The notes: a model not told the origin generated them from the letters alone. Positions 52,886 to 62,907 are shown, counted from the first letter of the stretch. The stretch is 64,000 nucleotides of DNA from Paraglaciecola chathamensis S18K6 (GCA_000314955.1 BAEM01000027.1:60339-124338); one strand, 5' to 3'. Program-made: numbers and translations.

Positions 52886-54435
52886 TGACCACCAGTGCCC
52901 AAGAGTATTTAAAGAAAGTATTAATGTCGCCCGTCTATGACGTGGCGGTAAACAGTGAGTTTGTGCATTTAAACAAATTCTCTGCTGTTTTAGGCAACGA
53001 TGTGTGGCTTAAGCGAGAAGACCAACAACCCGTTAAATCTTTTAAGCTGCGCGGTGCCTACAACAAAATTAGCCACCTTGATGATGCATCTCTTGAAGCC
53101 GGTATTATTACGGCTTCAGCGGGGAACCATGCCCAAGGGATAGCGTATTGTGCTTCTCGCAAGAATATTCAGGCTACGATTGTGATGCCTGAAACCACAC
53201 CGGATATTAAAGTGGAGGCAGTGCGTAATTTTGGTGGTAACAATGTCAATGTTGTACTGCATGGGACTAGTTTTGACCAAGCAAGCCAGGAGTCTAAACG
53301 ACTAGCGGCGCTGCACGGCTATACCATGATCCCACCATTTGACGATCCTGATGTGATTGCCGGCCAAGGCACCATTGCCAAAGAAATGCTTGAGCAAAAC
53401 CCCAACTTAGATGTGGTGTTTATCGCTGTGGGCGGCGGTGGTTTAGCCGCTGGTATGAGTGTTTATTTAAAGCAGCTTAAACCGAGCATTAAGATTGTGG
53501 CCGTGGAGTCGAGCGAGTCAGCCTGTTTACAAGCAGCCTTAAAAGCCGGTGAGCCAACCCCTCTGCCGTTTGTGGGTATCTTTGCCGATGGTGTGGCTGT
53601 GAAAACCATCGGGACTGAAACATTTCGCTTGTGTCAGCAATACGTAGATGAAGTGATTACCGTCAATAACGATGAACTGTGCACAGCCATTAAAGATATT
53701 TTCGATGATACTCGGGTCATTGCTGAGCCAGCTGGAGCATTATCAGTAGCGGCTATGCGCAAATACGCCAAGCAAAACGAGGTGACAGGAAAAGTGTTTG
53801 GTGGTGTGCTATGTGGCGCTAACATCAATTTTCATACCCTGCGTTATGTGTCTGAGCGCTGCGAATTAGGTGAGCAAAAAGAAGCTGTTTTTGCGGTAAA
53901 AATTCCTGAGAAAAAAGGCGCGTTTAAACACTTTTGCGAACTGCTAGGCGGCAAAATTATCACTGAGTTTAATTATCGCTTTGCCAGTGATAAAGAAGCC
54001 CATATTTTTGTCGGGGTAAAATTGCGCCGAGGCCAAGAAGAGTTTGCAGAGTTAATGCGAACCCTCAGTGCCAGCAACTATCCCTGTTTGGACATGTCAG
54101 ACAATGAAATGGCCAAGCTGCATGTTCGTTATATGGTTGGAGGGCGACCTCCTGCTTTACTTAATGAGCATTTATTCTCGTTTGAGTTCCCCGAACAACC
54201 TGGGGCACTTATGACGTTCTTAAAAACCTTAGGTGAGCGTTGGAACATCACATTGTTCCATTATCGCAACCACGGTGCTGCAGAAGGCTTAGTGCTCGCT
54301 GGTTTTGATTTTCCTGATACGGAACGCGCTGATTTTGAAGCGCATTTAAAGCAATTGGGCTATCAATACGCGGAAGAAACGGAAAATCCTGCCTATAAGT
54401 TTTTCTTGTCTGATGTGAATGGCATCTTTAACTAA
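52885..54435 (+). CDS. ilvA: Threonine deaminase, biosynthetic
   Basis: PLP enzyme converting threonine to 2-oxobutyrate, the first step of isoleucine synthesis, normally feedback-inhibited by isoleucine. The 516-aa protein (E. coli 514 aa) has the PLP lysine in PVKSFKLRGAYNKI (about 49-62), the SAGNHAQGIAY motif, the phosphate-binding GGGGLAAG (about 186-193), and two C-terminal ACT-like regulatory domains (about 330-410 and 425-510). The start overlaps the ilvD stop by one base, so the two are translationally coupled. Confidence 0.97.
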   Translation: MTTSAQEYLKKVLMSPVYDVAVNSEFVHLNKFSAVLGNDVWLKREDQQPVKSFKLRGAYNKISHLDDASLEAGIITASAGNHAQGIAYCASRKNIQATIVMPETTPDIKVEAVRNFGGNNVNVVLHGTSFDQASQESKRLAALHGYTMIPPFDDPDVIAGQGTIAKEMLEQNPNLDVVFIAVGGGGLAAGMSVYLKQLKPSIKIVAVESSESACLQAALKAGEPTPLPFVGIFADGVAVKTIGTETFRLCQQYVDEVITVNNDELCTAIKDIFDDTRVIAEPAGALSVAAMRKYAKQNEVTGKVFGGVLCGANINFHTLRYVSERCELGEQKEAVFAVKIPEKKGAFKHFCELLGGKIITEFNYRFASDKEAHIFVGVKLRRGQEEFAELMRTLSASNYPCLDMSDNEMAKLHVRYMVGGRPPALLNEHLFSFEFPEQPGALMTFLKTLGERWNITLFHYRNHGAAEGLVLAGFDFPDTERADFEAHLKQLGYQYAEETENPAYKFFLSDVNGIFN

Positions 54436-54449
54436 TTAGTGGGTAATAA

Positions 54450-54480
54450 AAAAGCGTTGGGCTATTTACCCAACGCTTCT
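54450..54480. terminator. Bidirectional terminator between ilvA and plsB
   Basis: AAGCGTTGGG (54452-54461) and CCCAACGCTT (54469-54478) pair over 10 bp with a 7-nt loop. On the minus strand a TTTTTT run follows, so it terminates plsB well; on the plus strand the T tract is short (CTCTTT). Confidence 0.82.
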
Positions 54481-54512
54481 CTTTAGTATTCGACTTTCAC
54501 GAACAACGTGTT

Positions 54513-54561
54513 GTACCACTCCAGGTTAATAAGCTCCCCTTGTTAACATGGAATAGTATTA
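54513..54561. repeat. Short palindromic copy of the MITE end family
   Basis: Two imperfect inverted arms (about 54513-54533 and 54539-54561; 16 of 20 core positions match) share the TACCA-TCCA-GTTAATAAG pattern of the 47953-48236 element. The inner part is only a few bases, so this is a minimal, deleted copy. Its right arm contains the plsB stop codon. Confidence 0.6.
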
Positions 54562-56994
54562 TATTTGCTGAAGTCGTTGTGCTATTTCTGGTGAAATGAG
54601 CTCTTCAACTGTGGCAAGCAGCGCTTCGCTAGTATCTGAATGTTCCAACTGCCCCTCGCTAGATGCATTAATAAGCGCATTGTCTTTCAGCGCGTGAATG
54701 AAAGTGGACAGCACATTCTTATCGAAAAACTCTGGTGAATTAATACCATGTAATGCTGCTAAGCGTTCTGCGAACTCACGGCTTTGCTTTTCTAAACGGC
54801 CACGGCCAATGGTTTTCTCTTTTTTCAGGATGGTCAGTACCGCAGCGTAGCGCTGTAATGTTTCTTGAATACTGCGATTGAGTAACCAGAAAGAATAAAA
54901 CGCTTTGCTGGTGGCTGCAGGTGGGCATAGGGTTTCACCTTCGTGGCGCAATAAGCCCATGTCCAACATGGTGCTTAATAGGCGGTCGGTGTATTGCATT
55001 GCTTGCTCTTGGCTCATATAAATAAATAGCTCACGCTGTAGCAAGGGGTAAAGCTGACCCACTAGTGAAATCACTTGCGTTTTTGCCAAGCCTTTGTGAG
55101 CAAAAACAATAGCGCCGACCAAGCCAGGTAAGGCAAATAAGTGCAGAATATTATTGCGATAATAGGTTAGCGCTACCGCGTTCTTACGTTTTAACGAAAT
55201 AATTGTACCAAAGCTATCTTGCGACACTTCGAGCTTATTCAGTTTTAATGTGCTCTCTACAAGGGCTTTGCCATCGGCTTGTGGAATGCTCGACAAATCA
55301 CTGTAAGGCGCATCTTTTAGTAAGGCTAAATAGTCATCTATTGCGCGTTCGAGCTCATCTTGCGCCATGGCATGCTTTTTCGCTGAGAGTAAACACATGG
55401 CACAAAGTGACATACCACTGACTGCAGCAGCCTGGTTGATACGCCCCATTACATCATTCGCCAATGTATTGACCGCCGGGGTCAACCACCGTGGCTTTTT
55501 GTCCGTTTCTAGATTCTGCGATTCTCGCCAATCAGGTACTTCTTGGTCTAAAAAATTACTTAAATTAATTGGATCACCAAAATTTAAAAAGCCGTTTCCA
55601 TAGTTTTTAAGCTTACGTACCGCAGAAAACACCTGAAAAAATGACTCTTTCTTTTTATCTGTGCCTTTGAGCTCTTTTAAATAACTAGATACCTCCATTA
55701 CATGCTCGTAGCCGATATACACTGGCACGATACTCACGGGGCGGTTAATCCCTTTAATCAGCCCTTGCAGCGTCATGGCCAGCATACCGGTCTTAGGGGG
55801 AAGCAAACGACCTGTGCGACTGCGGCCGCCCTCAGGGTAGTATTTTACCGAATAACCCTTATTGAACAGCAGTTCTAAGTATTCTCTGAATACGGCGGTG
55901 TACAGTTTATTACCGGCAAAACTACGGCGTAAAAAGAACGCCCCGCATTTGCGTAATATGCCACCGATTGGCCAGAAATTGAGGTTGATGCCAGCGGCGA
56001 TATGCGGAGTAACTAAGCCTTCATGATAGATAACATAGGTTAACAATAGGTAATCCATGTGGCTGCGATGACAAGGTACGTAGATGATTTCGTGGCCATT
56101 TTGTGCCAAAGCGCGAACTTTATCCGCGTGTTTTACTTCAATGCCGTTGTAGACCTTGTTCCAGATTTTGGTCAATAAGCGGTCGCCAATTCGCACCAAG
56201 CCTTCACGGTAGTCAGCCGCGATTTCATCCACATATTTTTTCGCTTTGGCTTGTATTTGATGGTTTGACTGCTTTTTACTGAGCGCTTCGTCGCTTATCG
56301 CTTGGCGCACTGAATCTGCCCCTAGCACTGCATTATATAGTTCTTGTCTTTCTAATAAGGTTGGGCCGATAAGGTTTTGGCGTCGACGATGAAAGTGGGT
56401 ACCCGCTAAGCGGATCAGCTTATGGGCGATCTCTTCATCGCTGCCCTTTAAATCTGCCATGGTACGGGAGGATACGGCTTTACTGTAGCAAACGAAATTA
56501 TCGCGTCCTAAAAATAACACAATGAAAAACTTACGTAGCCAACTTGGAGAAACTTGATTGGCAATAATGTCTGACCAGCCCGAAAATTTGCGACCCGGCG
56601 CCCTGCCCCAAAAAATAGAAACAGGCACAATTTGTAGGTCTAGTTCCGGGTTTTCTCTATGGATATGAAAGAGTTTGGTGACGTCATCTGCAATGTTGGT
56701 AATTTTGACCTTTCTGGTCAGAACCGAGCGCGGCTGCTGTAAAAACAAGCAAGCAGGTAATTCCTTTCCCCCTACCTCTATGGCTTCTGAAGGTTTAGGT
56801 AAGCCAAGGGCATTCGTCGACCTTTTTAAGGCAAATTGGTCAGTAACCGAATGGGTACGCAATAAATAAATAATGGGCTTTGTGGTGTCAATTCCAAGTT
56901 CGGTCGCTATATCCGTGGGGATGCTATTGACCTTAACAAGCCATTTTAGCGGGACAGATATAATTGTTAGCAGCAGTTTATGCAGCCATGCCAT
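54559..56994 (-). CDS. plsB: Glycerol-3-phosphate acyltransferase
   Basis: Inner-membrane enzyme that acylates glycerol 3-phosphate at the sn-1 position, the first step of phospholipid synthesis. The 811-aa protein (E. coli 807 aa) has the acyltransferase motif I HRSHMDYLL with H309 and D314, motif II region IGGILRKCGAFFLRRSF (about 335-351), motif III YYPEGGRSRTGRLLPPK (about 384-400) and motif IV VSIVPVYIGYEHVME. The stop codon lies inside a MITE-related repeat, and a terminator follows. Divergent from lexA with a 355-bp gap, as in enterobacteria. Confidence 0.97.
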   Translation of the reverse strand: MAWLHKLLLTIISVPLKWLVKVNSIPTDIATELGIDTTKPIIYLLRTHSVTDQFALKRSTNALGLPKPSEAIEVGGKELPACLFLQQPRSVLTRKVKITNIADDVTKLFHIHRENPELDLQIVPVSIFWGRAPGRKFSGWSDIIANQVSPSWLRKFFIVLFLGRDNFVCYSKAVSSRTMADLKGSDEEIAHKLIRLAGTHFHRRRQNLIGPTLLERQELYNAVLGADSVRQAISDEALSKKQSNHQIQAKAKKYVDEIAADYREGLVRIGDRLLTKIWNKVYNGIEVKHADKVRALAQNGHEIIYVPCHRSHMDYLLLTYVIYHEGLVTPHIAAGINLNFWPIGGILRKCGAFFLRRSFAGNKLYTAVFREYLELLFNKGYSVKYYPEGGRSRTGRLLPPKTGMLAMTLQGLIKGINRPVSIVPVYIGYEHVMEVSSYLKELKGTDKKKESFFQVFSAVRKLKNYGNGFLNFGDPINLSNFLDQEVPDWRESQNLETDKKPRWLTPAVNTLANDVMGRINQAAAVSGMSLCAMCLLSAKKHAMAQDELERAIDDYLALLKDAPYSDLSSIPQADGKALVESTLKLNKLEVSQDSFGTIISLKRKNAVALTYYRNNILHLFALPGLVGAIVFAHKGLAKTQVISLVGQLYPLLQRELFIYMSQEQAMQYTDRLLSTMLDMGLLRHEGETLCPPAATSKAFYSFWLLNRSIQETLQRYAAVLTILKKEKTIGRGRLEKQSREFAERLAALHGINSPEFFDKNVLSTFIHALKDNALINASSEGQLEHSDTSEALLATVEELISPEIAQRLQQI

Positions 56995-57288
56995 AAGAGA
57001 GATACCTAGGTAGTGAAAGACGCCAATAGGATACCACGTTCTCCGTGTTTTCCACCCTGCGTAAGCGGTTTATAGGTCTGATGACTTACCCTTAATTCTC
57101 TCTGCATGAGCGCCACTGAAGGGCTATACGATATTTTTGGTGCAATTATTTAACCGGTTGGTTTATTGAGGAGCAGCTTTTTTGTTTGGCCCATTTATAC
57201 GCACGTTCGCGCTACCAAGAAAAGTTGGTAAGTGGAAAAACACACCAATTGTGCAACCTGCCTTTGTTACGTCATAAATAATAAAAAT
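56995..57288. other. Divergent region between plsB and lexA
   Basis: About 290 bp. It holds the plsB promoter on the left; the lexA promoter and SOS boxes at its right end are listed separately. No small gene was recognised. Confidence 0.5.
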
Positions 57289-57316
57289 TTGAGATTTAGT
57301 AACGACTGTATATACT
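57289..57316 (+). promoter_or_regulatory. lexA promoter
   Basis: TTGAGA (57289-57294) and TATACT (57311-57316) with a 16-bp spacer. The -10 lies within the first SOS box, so LexA would block polymerase directly. Confidence 0.7.
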
Positions 57317-57321
57317 CACAG
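57306..57321 (+). promoter_or_regulatory. SOS (LexA) box 1
   Basis: CTGTATATACTCACAG is a CTG-N10-CAG site that is AT-rich in the centre, and it overlaps the lexA -10. Confidence 0.92.
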
Positions 57322-57326
57322 TTAAA

Positions 57327-57342
57327 CTGTATGAAACAACAG
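57327..57342 (+). promoter_or_regulatory. SOS (LexA) box 2
   Basis: CTGTATGAAACAACAG is a second CTG-N10-CAG site, centred 21 bp after the first and ending 7 bp before the lexA ATG. Tandem boxes at this spacing are also known for E. coli lexA. Confidence 0.88.
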
Positions 57343-57349
57343 GCTGTGT

Positions 57350-57973
57350 ATGCGTCCACTAACTCCCAGACAAGAAGAAGTTCTACAACTGATTAAAACC
57401 ACAATGCTGGATACCGGCATGCCGCCAACGCGGGCCGAGATTGCTAAACATCTTGGTTTTAAATCAGCTAATGCGGCTGAAGAACACCTTAAAGCTTTGG
57501 CACGAAAAGGGGCGATTGAGATATTGCCCGGTACGTCTAGAGGTATAAGGTTAACAGAGCCGTTAGAAGATCAGTTAGAAGATCAAGGGTTACCCCTTAT
57601 TGGCCGCGTAGCCGCTGGTGAGCCTATTCTGGCCCAAGAGCACGTTGAAATGCACTATAAAGTTGACCCAAGTCTGTTTAAGCCCAGCGCTGACTTTTTA
57701 TTGCGAGTCAGTGGTATGAGTATGAAAGATATCGGTATTTTGGACGGCGACCTACTGGCTGTGCATAAAACAACGGATGTGCACAATGGTCAGGTTGTGG
57801 TTGCTCGCGTGGACGAAGATGTGACCGTTAAACGTCTTGAACGTAAAGGACGTCAGGTAGTACTGCACGCCGAAAACGATGACTTTCAGCCGATTAAAGT
57901 GGATTTAGCCACACAGCCTTTCAACATTGAAGGTATTGCTGTAGGTGTTATTCGCAATGCTGATTGGATGTAA
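57350..57973 (+). CDS. lexA: SOS-response repressor LexA
   Basis: Repressor of DNA-damage genes that cleaves itself on contact with RecA filaments. The 207-aa protein has an N-terminal winged HTH ([20 protein letters not shown], about 26-45), the self-cleavage bond A89-G90 in RVAAGEP, and the catalytic Ser/Lys dyad S124 (SGMSMKD) and K161 (TVKRL), each offset by 5 from E. coli numbering. Two SOS boxes precede it, so it is autoregulated. A terminator follows, so it is probably monocistronic. Confidence 0.97.
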   Translation: MRPLTPRQEEVLQLIKTTMLDTGMPPTRAEIAKHLGFKSANAAEEHLKALARKGAIEILPGTSRGIRLTEPLEDQLEDQGLPLIGRVAAGEPILAQEHVEMHYKVDPSLFKPSADFLLRVSGMSMKDIGILDGDLLAVHKTTDVHNGQVVVARVDEDVTVKRLERKGRQVVLHAENDDFQPIKVDLATQPFNIEGIAVGVIRNADWM

Positions 57974-57994
57974 CAGTTTAAAACCTCACACATA

Positions 57995-58017
57995 AGGGAG
58001 AGACTTCTCTCCTTTTT
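57995..58017 (+). terminator. Terminator of lexA
   Basis: AGGGAGAG and CTCTCCTT pair with one G-T pair around a 4-nt loop, followed by TTT. It lies 22 bp after the lexA stop codon. Confidence 0.75.
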
Positions 58018-58357
58018 CTCCCTTTTTCGACTTCTGTAGTGACACTAGAATTCGTCATTTTATCGCAACTTGCGAACTTTTTATTTTTTCTAAAACCCGC
58101 TTTTAAAACCCATCTAAAAATCACGTTTGTTAGCGAAATGTAAACGTAACACACTGATCGGCTGATTGAATTTTGTTCGATTGGATATAAAATAAACAAA
58201 ATAACTGGACTACTCCCCCTGTTTTGGGTAATGCTTGTTATAGGGTTAACAAGTCAGTAACAAAATCGTCTTGTACAAAACCTTACAATAATAAAATAAG
58301 ACGTAAAGTTTGTTGGCTAGCGCCACTATTTCAAGCGTTTGACAAGCAGGGGGCCGA
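58018..58357. other. Upstream region of the cox cluster
   Basis: About 340 AT-rich bases that must carry the coxB promoter. No clear FNR, Fur or sigma-54 site was seen, and no convincing small gene. Confidence 0.45.
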
Positions 58358-59512
58358 GTGAAGAAGATTTCGTTAAGTGTGATGGCAATGCTAGGAGTGT
58401 TTCAAAGCGGAACCACTTTCGCAGAGTCTGTATCCGACTTAGATCAATACCAGCTAAATATGCGCAGAGGTGTCACCGACATCAGTGCAGAGGTCTATGA
58501 CTTGCATATGCTGATGTTTATTATCTGTGTCGTTATTGCTGTCGGTGTATTCGGCGCGATGTTTTATTCGATTCTATTTCATCGTAAGTCTAGAGGTGCA
58601 AAGCCTGCGAACTTCCACGAGAGTGTGAAAGTAGAAATTGCTTGGACGGTTGTTCCCTTTATTATTCTGATTGTAATGGCTATTCCTGCGGCTAAAACGC
58701 TTATCGCCATGGAAGACGCCAGTGAGCCTGACGTGACAGTGTTGGTGACCGGATCTCAATGGAAATGGCACTATAAATACATGGATAACGATGTGGAGTT
58801 TTTCTCCCGTCTCGCCACACAGCCGGACGAAATATCAGGCAAGTTAGAAAAGGGTGTGAATTATCTTCTCGAAGTGGATCAGCCGCTTGTTATACCTACT
58901 GACAAGCGTGTTCGCTTCCTAATAACCTCTGATGATGTGATCCATTCTTGGTGGGTTCCTGATTTTGCCGTTAAACAAGACGCCAATCCTGGTTTTATTA
59001 ACGATGCGTGGGCTCAGGTCAATGAGCCTGGTATTTATCGTGGGCAATGCGCTGAGTTATGCGGTAAAGATCATGGCTTTATGCCAGTGGTCGTTATCGC
59101 TAAAGAGCCCGCTGAATATGATAAATGGATAGGCGAGCGCCAAGCAATTCAAGAAAAAGCCAAAGCAGAAGAGCAAAGATTACTCGCCATGAACATGAGT
59201 AAAGAAGAGCTTATGAGTAATGGTCAGAAAATATATACATCCGCCTGTGCGGCTTGTCATATGCCTAATGGTGAAGGGCTGCCGGGGGTATTTCCTGCTT
59301 TGAAAGGCAGTGATATAGCGCTGAATGATATGGCTACGCATATTGATATCGTGCTCAATGGCAAAACCGGTACGGCTATGGCCGCCTTCGCTAAGCAGTT
59401 GACCATGTCTGAACTTGCTGCGGTTATCACCTATGAGCGAAATGCTTGGGGTAACGATACCGGTGATTTAGTACAAGCAAAAGATATCAATGCTGCTTTA
59501 AACGGCCAATAG
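58358..59512 (+). CDS. coxB: Cytochrome c oxidase subunit II with fused cytochrome c (caa3 type)
   Basis: Takes electrons from cytochrome c into the oxidase. The 384-aa protein starts at GTG 58358 (AGGGGG upstream), with a signal peptide ([21 protein letters not shown]). Two transmembrane helices lie at about 48-70 and 92-112, then the CuA cupredoxin domain with C231, C235 and H239 in [15 protein letters not shown]-terminal cytochrome c domain (about 285-384) carries heme motif CAACH (C297-H301). The fusion defines a caa3-type oxidase. First gene of the cluster. Confidence 0.96.
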   Translation: MKKISLSVMAMLGVFQSGTTFAESVSDLDQYQLNMRRGVTDISAEVYDLHMLMFIICVVIAVGVFGAMFYSILFHRKSRGAKPANFHESVKVEIAWTVVPFIILIVMAIPAAKTLIAMEDASEPDVTVLVTGSQWKWHYKYMDNDVEFFSRLATQPDEISGKLEKGVNYLLEVDQPLVIPTDKRVRFLITSDDVIHSWWVPDFAVKQDANPGFINDAWAQVNEPGIYRGQCAELCGKDHGFMPVVVIAKEPAEYDKWIGERQAIQEKAKAEEQRLLAMNMSKEELMSNGQKIYTSACAACHMPNGEGLPGVFPALKGSDIALNDMATHIDIVLNGKTGTAMAAFAKQLTMSELAAVITYERNAWGNDTGDLVQAKDINAALNGQ

Positions 59513-59522
59513 GGAGACGATC

Positions 59523-61121
59523 ATGAGCACAGTAACTGACACGATTCATCACGACGACGATCATCACGAACATCATGCGCCTCCTTCAGGTATTAAGCGC
59601 TGGTTGTACACCACCAATCATAAAGACATAGGTACTCTTTACCTGTGGTTCGCTTTTATTATGTTCTTAACCGGTGGCGCCATGGCGATGGTTATCCGCG
59701 CAGAGCTATTTCAGCCTGGATTACAAATTGTCGATCCTAACTTCTTTAACCAAATGACCACAGTACACGGCCTGATAATGGTATTTGGTGCTGTTATGCC
59801 AGCCTTTACAGGGCTTGCTAATTGGCTCGTACCTATGATGATCGGCGCGCCAGATATGGCATTGCCACGTATGAATAATTGGAGCTTTTGGATCTTACCT
59901 TTTGCTTTCTTGATCCTACTATCATCATTGTTCATGGAAGGTGGCGGTCCTGCATTTGGTTGGACTTTCTATGCCCCTTTGTCCACTACCTATAGCGGCG
60001 ATAGCACTGCGTTGTTTGTATTCTCGGTGCATATCATGGGGATCTCTTCGATCATGGGCGCGATCAACGTGATCGTGACTATTTTCAATATGCGCGCCCC
60101 AGGTATGACTTGGATGAAAATGCCACTCTTTGTGTGGACCTGGCTGATAACGGCATTCCTGCTGATAGCGGTCATGCCGGTCCTAGCTGGCGCTGTAACT
60201 ATGGTACTCACCGATAAGTTCTTCGGTACGAGCTTCTTTGATGCCGCTGGTGGCGGTGATCCGGTTATGTTCCAACATATCTTCTGGTTTTTCGGACATC
60301 CGGAGGTATACATCATGATACTGCCGGCTTTTGGGATCATTTCCCAAATTGTACCGACCTTCGCTCGTAAACGGTTATTCGGCTATGCCTCAATGGTGTA
60401 TGCAACCGCATCAATCGCGTTATTGTCCTTTATCGTTTGGGCTCACCATATGTTTACCACGGGAATGCCGGTATTTGCCGAGATGTTCTTTATGTTGGCA
60501 ACTATGCTGATCTCGGTGCCTACTGGAGTAAAAGTATTTAACTGGGTCGCAACGATGTGGCGAGGTTCTCTAAGCTTCGAAGTGCCCATGCTGTTTGCGT
60601 TGGCGTTTATTGTGCTGTTTACGATCGGTGGATTGTCAGGTTTGATGCTGGCTATTACCCCGGTGGACTTTCAATATCACGATACCTATTTCGTGGTAGC
60701 CCACTTTCACTACGTGTTAGTAACGGGTGCTATTTTCTCAATTATGGCAGCTGTGTATTACTGGTTACCTAAATGGACTGGGAAAATGTTTGATATCACG
60801 TTGGCCAAATGGCATTTCTGGTGCTCTTTGGTTTCGGTAAACGTGTTGTTCTTCCCTATGCACTTTGTGGGATTAGCCGGTATGCCACGACGCATTCCTG
60901 ATTATGCACTGCAGTTCGCAGACTTTAATAAATGGATAAGCCTCGGCGGATTCGCGTTCGGTTTATCTCAGTTAATTTTCTTGGCACTTCTTATTAAGGC
61001 TTGCAGTAAAAAAGGTGAGCCCGTGAGTGACCAAGTGTGGGAAGGAGCTGAAGGCCTAGAGTGGGAAATCCCTTCACCTGCTCCATATCATACGTTCGAA
61101 ACACCGCCTGTTATTAAGTAG
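59523..61121 (+). CDS. coxA: Cytochrome c oxidase subunit I
   Basis: Catalytic heme-copper subunit reducing oxygen and pumping protons. The 532-aa protein has about 12 helices. The histidine-rich cytoplasmic start ([13 protein letters not shown]) precedes [19 protein letters not shown]. Ligand and channel motifs include [16 protein letters not shown] (heme a), [19 protein letters not shown] (CuB His and the cross-linked Tyr with proton-channel Glu), [10 protein letters not shown] (CuB His pair) and [13 protein letters not shown] (heme a3/a). It lies 10 bp after coxB. Confidence 0.97.
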   Translation: MSTVTDTIHHDDDHHEHHAPPSGIKRWLYTTNHKDIGTLYLWFAFIMFLTGGAMAMVIRAELFQPGLQIVDPNFFNQMTTVHGLIMVFGAVMPAFTGLANWLVPMMIGAPDMALPRMNNWSFWILPFAFLILLSSLFMEGGGPAFGWTFYAPLSTTYSGDSTALFVFSVHIMGISSIMGAINVIVTIFNMRAPGMTWMKMPLFVWTWLITAFLLIAVMPVLAGAVTMVLTDKFFGTSFFDAAGGGDPVMFQHIFWFFGHPEVYIMILPAFGIISQIVPTFARKRLFGYASMVYATASIALLSFIVWAHHMFTTGMPVFAEMFFMLATMLISVPTGVKVFNWVATMWRGSLSFEVPMLFALAFIVLFTIGGLSGLMLAITPVDFQYHDTYFVVAHFHYVLVTGAIFSIMAAVYYWLPKWTGKMFDITLAKWHFWCSLVSVNVLFFPMHFVGLAGMPRRIPDYALQFADFNKWISLGGFAFGLSQLIFLALLIKACSKKGEPVSDQVWEGAEGLEWEIPSPAPYHTFETPPVIK

Positions 61122-61139
61122 GCGGTTTAGGAGCACATT

Positions 61140-61367
61140 ATGTTGCTAGGTAAAGCCAAACACTCGAAAACATGTTTAGTAAAACGCTCATTGGCCCTAA
61201 CGCTAGGCTTTATGGCATTTGGTTTTTGTAACAGCTTACAAAGCGATGGGTATATTCCATTCAGTGCGGCTGACCGATTCGCGTTACACAACGAAATGTA
61301 TATTGCCGGTATGACGCAGCAGGGACTTGAGCAATCCTACTCCGGAATGTTTTGGCATTCCTTATGA
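61140..61367 (+). CDS. Small unknown protein between coxA and ctaG (75 aa)
   Basis: The frame starts at ATG 61140 with AGGAG 6 nt upstream and ends in ATGA, overlapping the ctaG start, so its translation is coupled to ctaG. The protein has a basic N-terminus (LLGKAKHSKTCLVKR), a short hydrophobic segment (SLALTLGFMAFGFC, about 17-30) and a polar C-terminal half with no known motif. It is not recognisable as the small assembly protein seen in beta-proteobacterial cox operons. It could be an oxidase accessory subunit or assembly factor (inference from position). Confidence 0.7.
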   Translation: MLLGKAKHSKTCLVKRSLALTLGFMAFGFCNSLQSDGYIPFSAADRFALHNEMYIAGMTQQGLEQSYSGMFWHSL

Positions 61368-61969
61368 ATAAAAAGCCAGAGCAACCGCCAGAAGCCACTG
61401 GCGCCAGCAAGCAGAAAACGCAGACCAATCACGGCAAAATGGTTGTAAAGCTATTGGCTGTGGTATTGGGGATGTTCGGTTTCGGTTTTGCGCTAGTGCC
61501 TTTGTATGATGTTTTTTGCGACCTTACCGGGCTTAATGGTAAGACAGCGAATTCTGCCGCTGTATATGAAGTCATGGAGGTAGATGAGTCTCGCACCATA
61601 ACGATTGACTTCATCACCCGTACAAATACCGGAATGGCGTGGAAGTTTGAAGCGGAAAAACGTCAAGTCAAAGTTCATCCAGGGCAGATGAATGAAATCA
61701 ATTTTACGGTCAATAACCCGACGACACACTCTGTTGTTGGTCAAGCTGTGCCTTCGGTTTCACCCGGTACAGCAGCGTTATTTCTAAACAAAACAGAATG
61801 TTTTTGTTTTGAACAACAGGTTTTGCAAGCAGGTGAATCGGCGGTTATGCCGATGCGGTTCTATGTGGACCCACAATTACCTGACGACATTAGCTATTTC
61901 GCATTGCAATACACCTTATACGACGTCACCGCGACGGCAGGTGATCTTGTAATGAATCGTGGTGAATAG
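61364..61969 (+). CDS. ctaG: Cytochrome c oxidase assembly protein CtaG/Cox11
   Basis: Delivers copper to the CuB site of subunit I. The 201-aa protein starts at ATG 61364, which overlaps the upstream stop (ATGA). It has one N-terminal helix (MVVKLLAVVLGMFGFGFALVPLY, about 26-48), the conserved VPLYDVFCDLTGLNGKT, and the copper-binding CFCFEQQ motif (about 146-152) in the periplasmic domain. It lies 11 bp before coxC. Confidence 0.95.
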   Translation: MNKKPEQPPEATGASKQKTQTNHGKMVVKLLAVVLGMFGFGFALVPLYDVFCDLTGLNGKTANSAAVYEVMEVDESRTITIDFITRTNTGMAWKFEAEKRQVKVHPGQMNEINFTVNNPTTHSVVGQAVPSVSPGTAALFLNKTECFCFEQQVLQAGESAVMPMRFYVDPQLPDDISYFALQYTLYDVTATAGDLVMNRGE

Positions 61970-61980
61970 GAGAACGAATA

Positions 61981-62862
61981 ATGGCTCAGCCAGAATATGA
62001 AAAGTATTACGTACCCGATAGCAGTCCTTGGCCTATCGTTGGCGCAGTCGCGTTATTTTTGATTGCCGTCGGTGCTGGGAACTTTGTAATAGAGCAAACT
62101 AGAAACACGTCAGGTTATGGTGGCCATATTTTAGTTGCCGGTTTTGCTACGCTCATTTTTATGTTGTTTGGTTGGTTTAGAAACCAAATTCATGAGTCTA
62201 TGAGTGGGTTGTACAGTGCCCAATTAGGGCGTTCATATCGTCAGGGAATGGCTTGGTTTATCTTTTCTGAAGTCATGTTTTTCGGTGCATTCTTTGGGGC
62301 GCTATTTTACGCGCGGATGATCGCAATTCCTTGGTTAGGTGGTTCAGGTAATAACGCAGCAACAAACGAGGTGTTATGGCCCGCCTTCGAAGCGATATGG
62401 CCACTCGTTGAAACCCCAGGTGGAGTACAAACTGAAGCCATGGGTTGGTATGGCTTGCCGCTTATTAATACGGTGATTTTGTTAATCTCTTCAGTCACTT
62501 GCCATTTTGCACATGTGGCGCTTGAAGAGAACAAGCGCGGTCGTTTAAAGCTGATGCTCGGGATTACTGTATTGCTTGGAGCAATATTTATGGTCCTACA
62601 GGTTGAAGAGTATCTGCACGCTTATCAAGAAATGGGCTTAACGTTGCAATCTGGTATTTACGGCAATACCTTCTTTCTACTCACTGGGTTTCATGGTTTA
62701 CATGTGACCTTAGGCGCCATTATCTTGTTCATCATGTTGCTAAGAATCTTTAAAGGGCATTTTACCCCTGATGACCACTTCGCCTTTCAGGCGGGCAGCT
62801 GGTATTGGCACTTTGTTGATGTGGTTTGGGTAATGTTGTTTTTCTTTGTGTATATATTGTAA
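61981..62862 (+). CDS. coxC: Cytochrome c oxidase subunit III
   Basis: The 293-aa subunit III has about seven helices, beginning YYVPDSSPWPIVGAVALFLIAVG (about 9-31). Conserved segments are FSEVMFFGAFFGALFYARM (about 95-113), QVEEYLHAYQEMG (about 201-213), FFLLTGFHGLHVTLGAIILF (about 226-245) and WYWHFVDVVWVMLFFFVYIL at the C-terminus. It is not catalytic but supports proton uptake stability. It ends the coxBA-ctaG-coxC run and is followed by a terminator-like hairpin. Confidence 0.96.
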   Translation: MAQPEYEKYYVPDSSPWPIVGAVALFLIAVGAGNFVIEQTRNTSGYGGHILVAGFATLIFMLFGWFRNQIHESMSGLYSAQLGRSYRQGMAWFIFSEVMFFGAFFGALFYARMIAIPWLGGSGNNAATNEVLWPAFEAIWPLVETPGGVQTEAMGWYGLPLINTVILLISSVTCHFAHVALEENKRGRLKLMLGITVLLGAIFMVLQVEEYLHAYQEMGLTLQSGIYGNTFFLLTGFHGLHVTLGAIILFIMLLRIFKGHFTPDDHFAFQAGSWYWHFVDVVWVMLFFFVYIL

Positions 62863-62870
62863 TTGCGTTA

Positions 62871-62907
62871 CCTCTCCACAGGCCTTAACAGTAGGGCCGT
62901 GGAGAGG
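62871..62907. terminator. Terminator hairpin after coxC
   Basis: CCTCTCCACAGGCC (62871-62884) and GGGCCGTGGAGAGG (62894-62907) pair over most of 14 bp with a 9-nt loop. It lies between coxC and the convergent DUF2909 gene and could terminate both. Confidence 0.72.
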
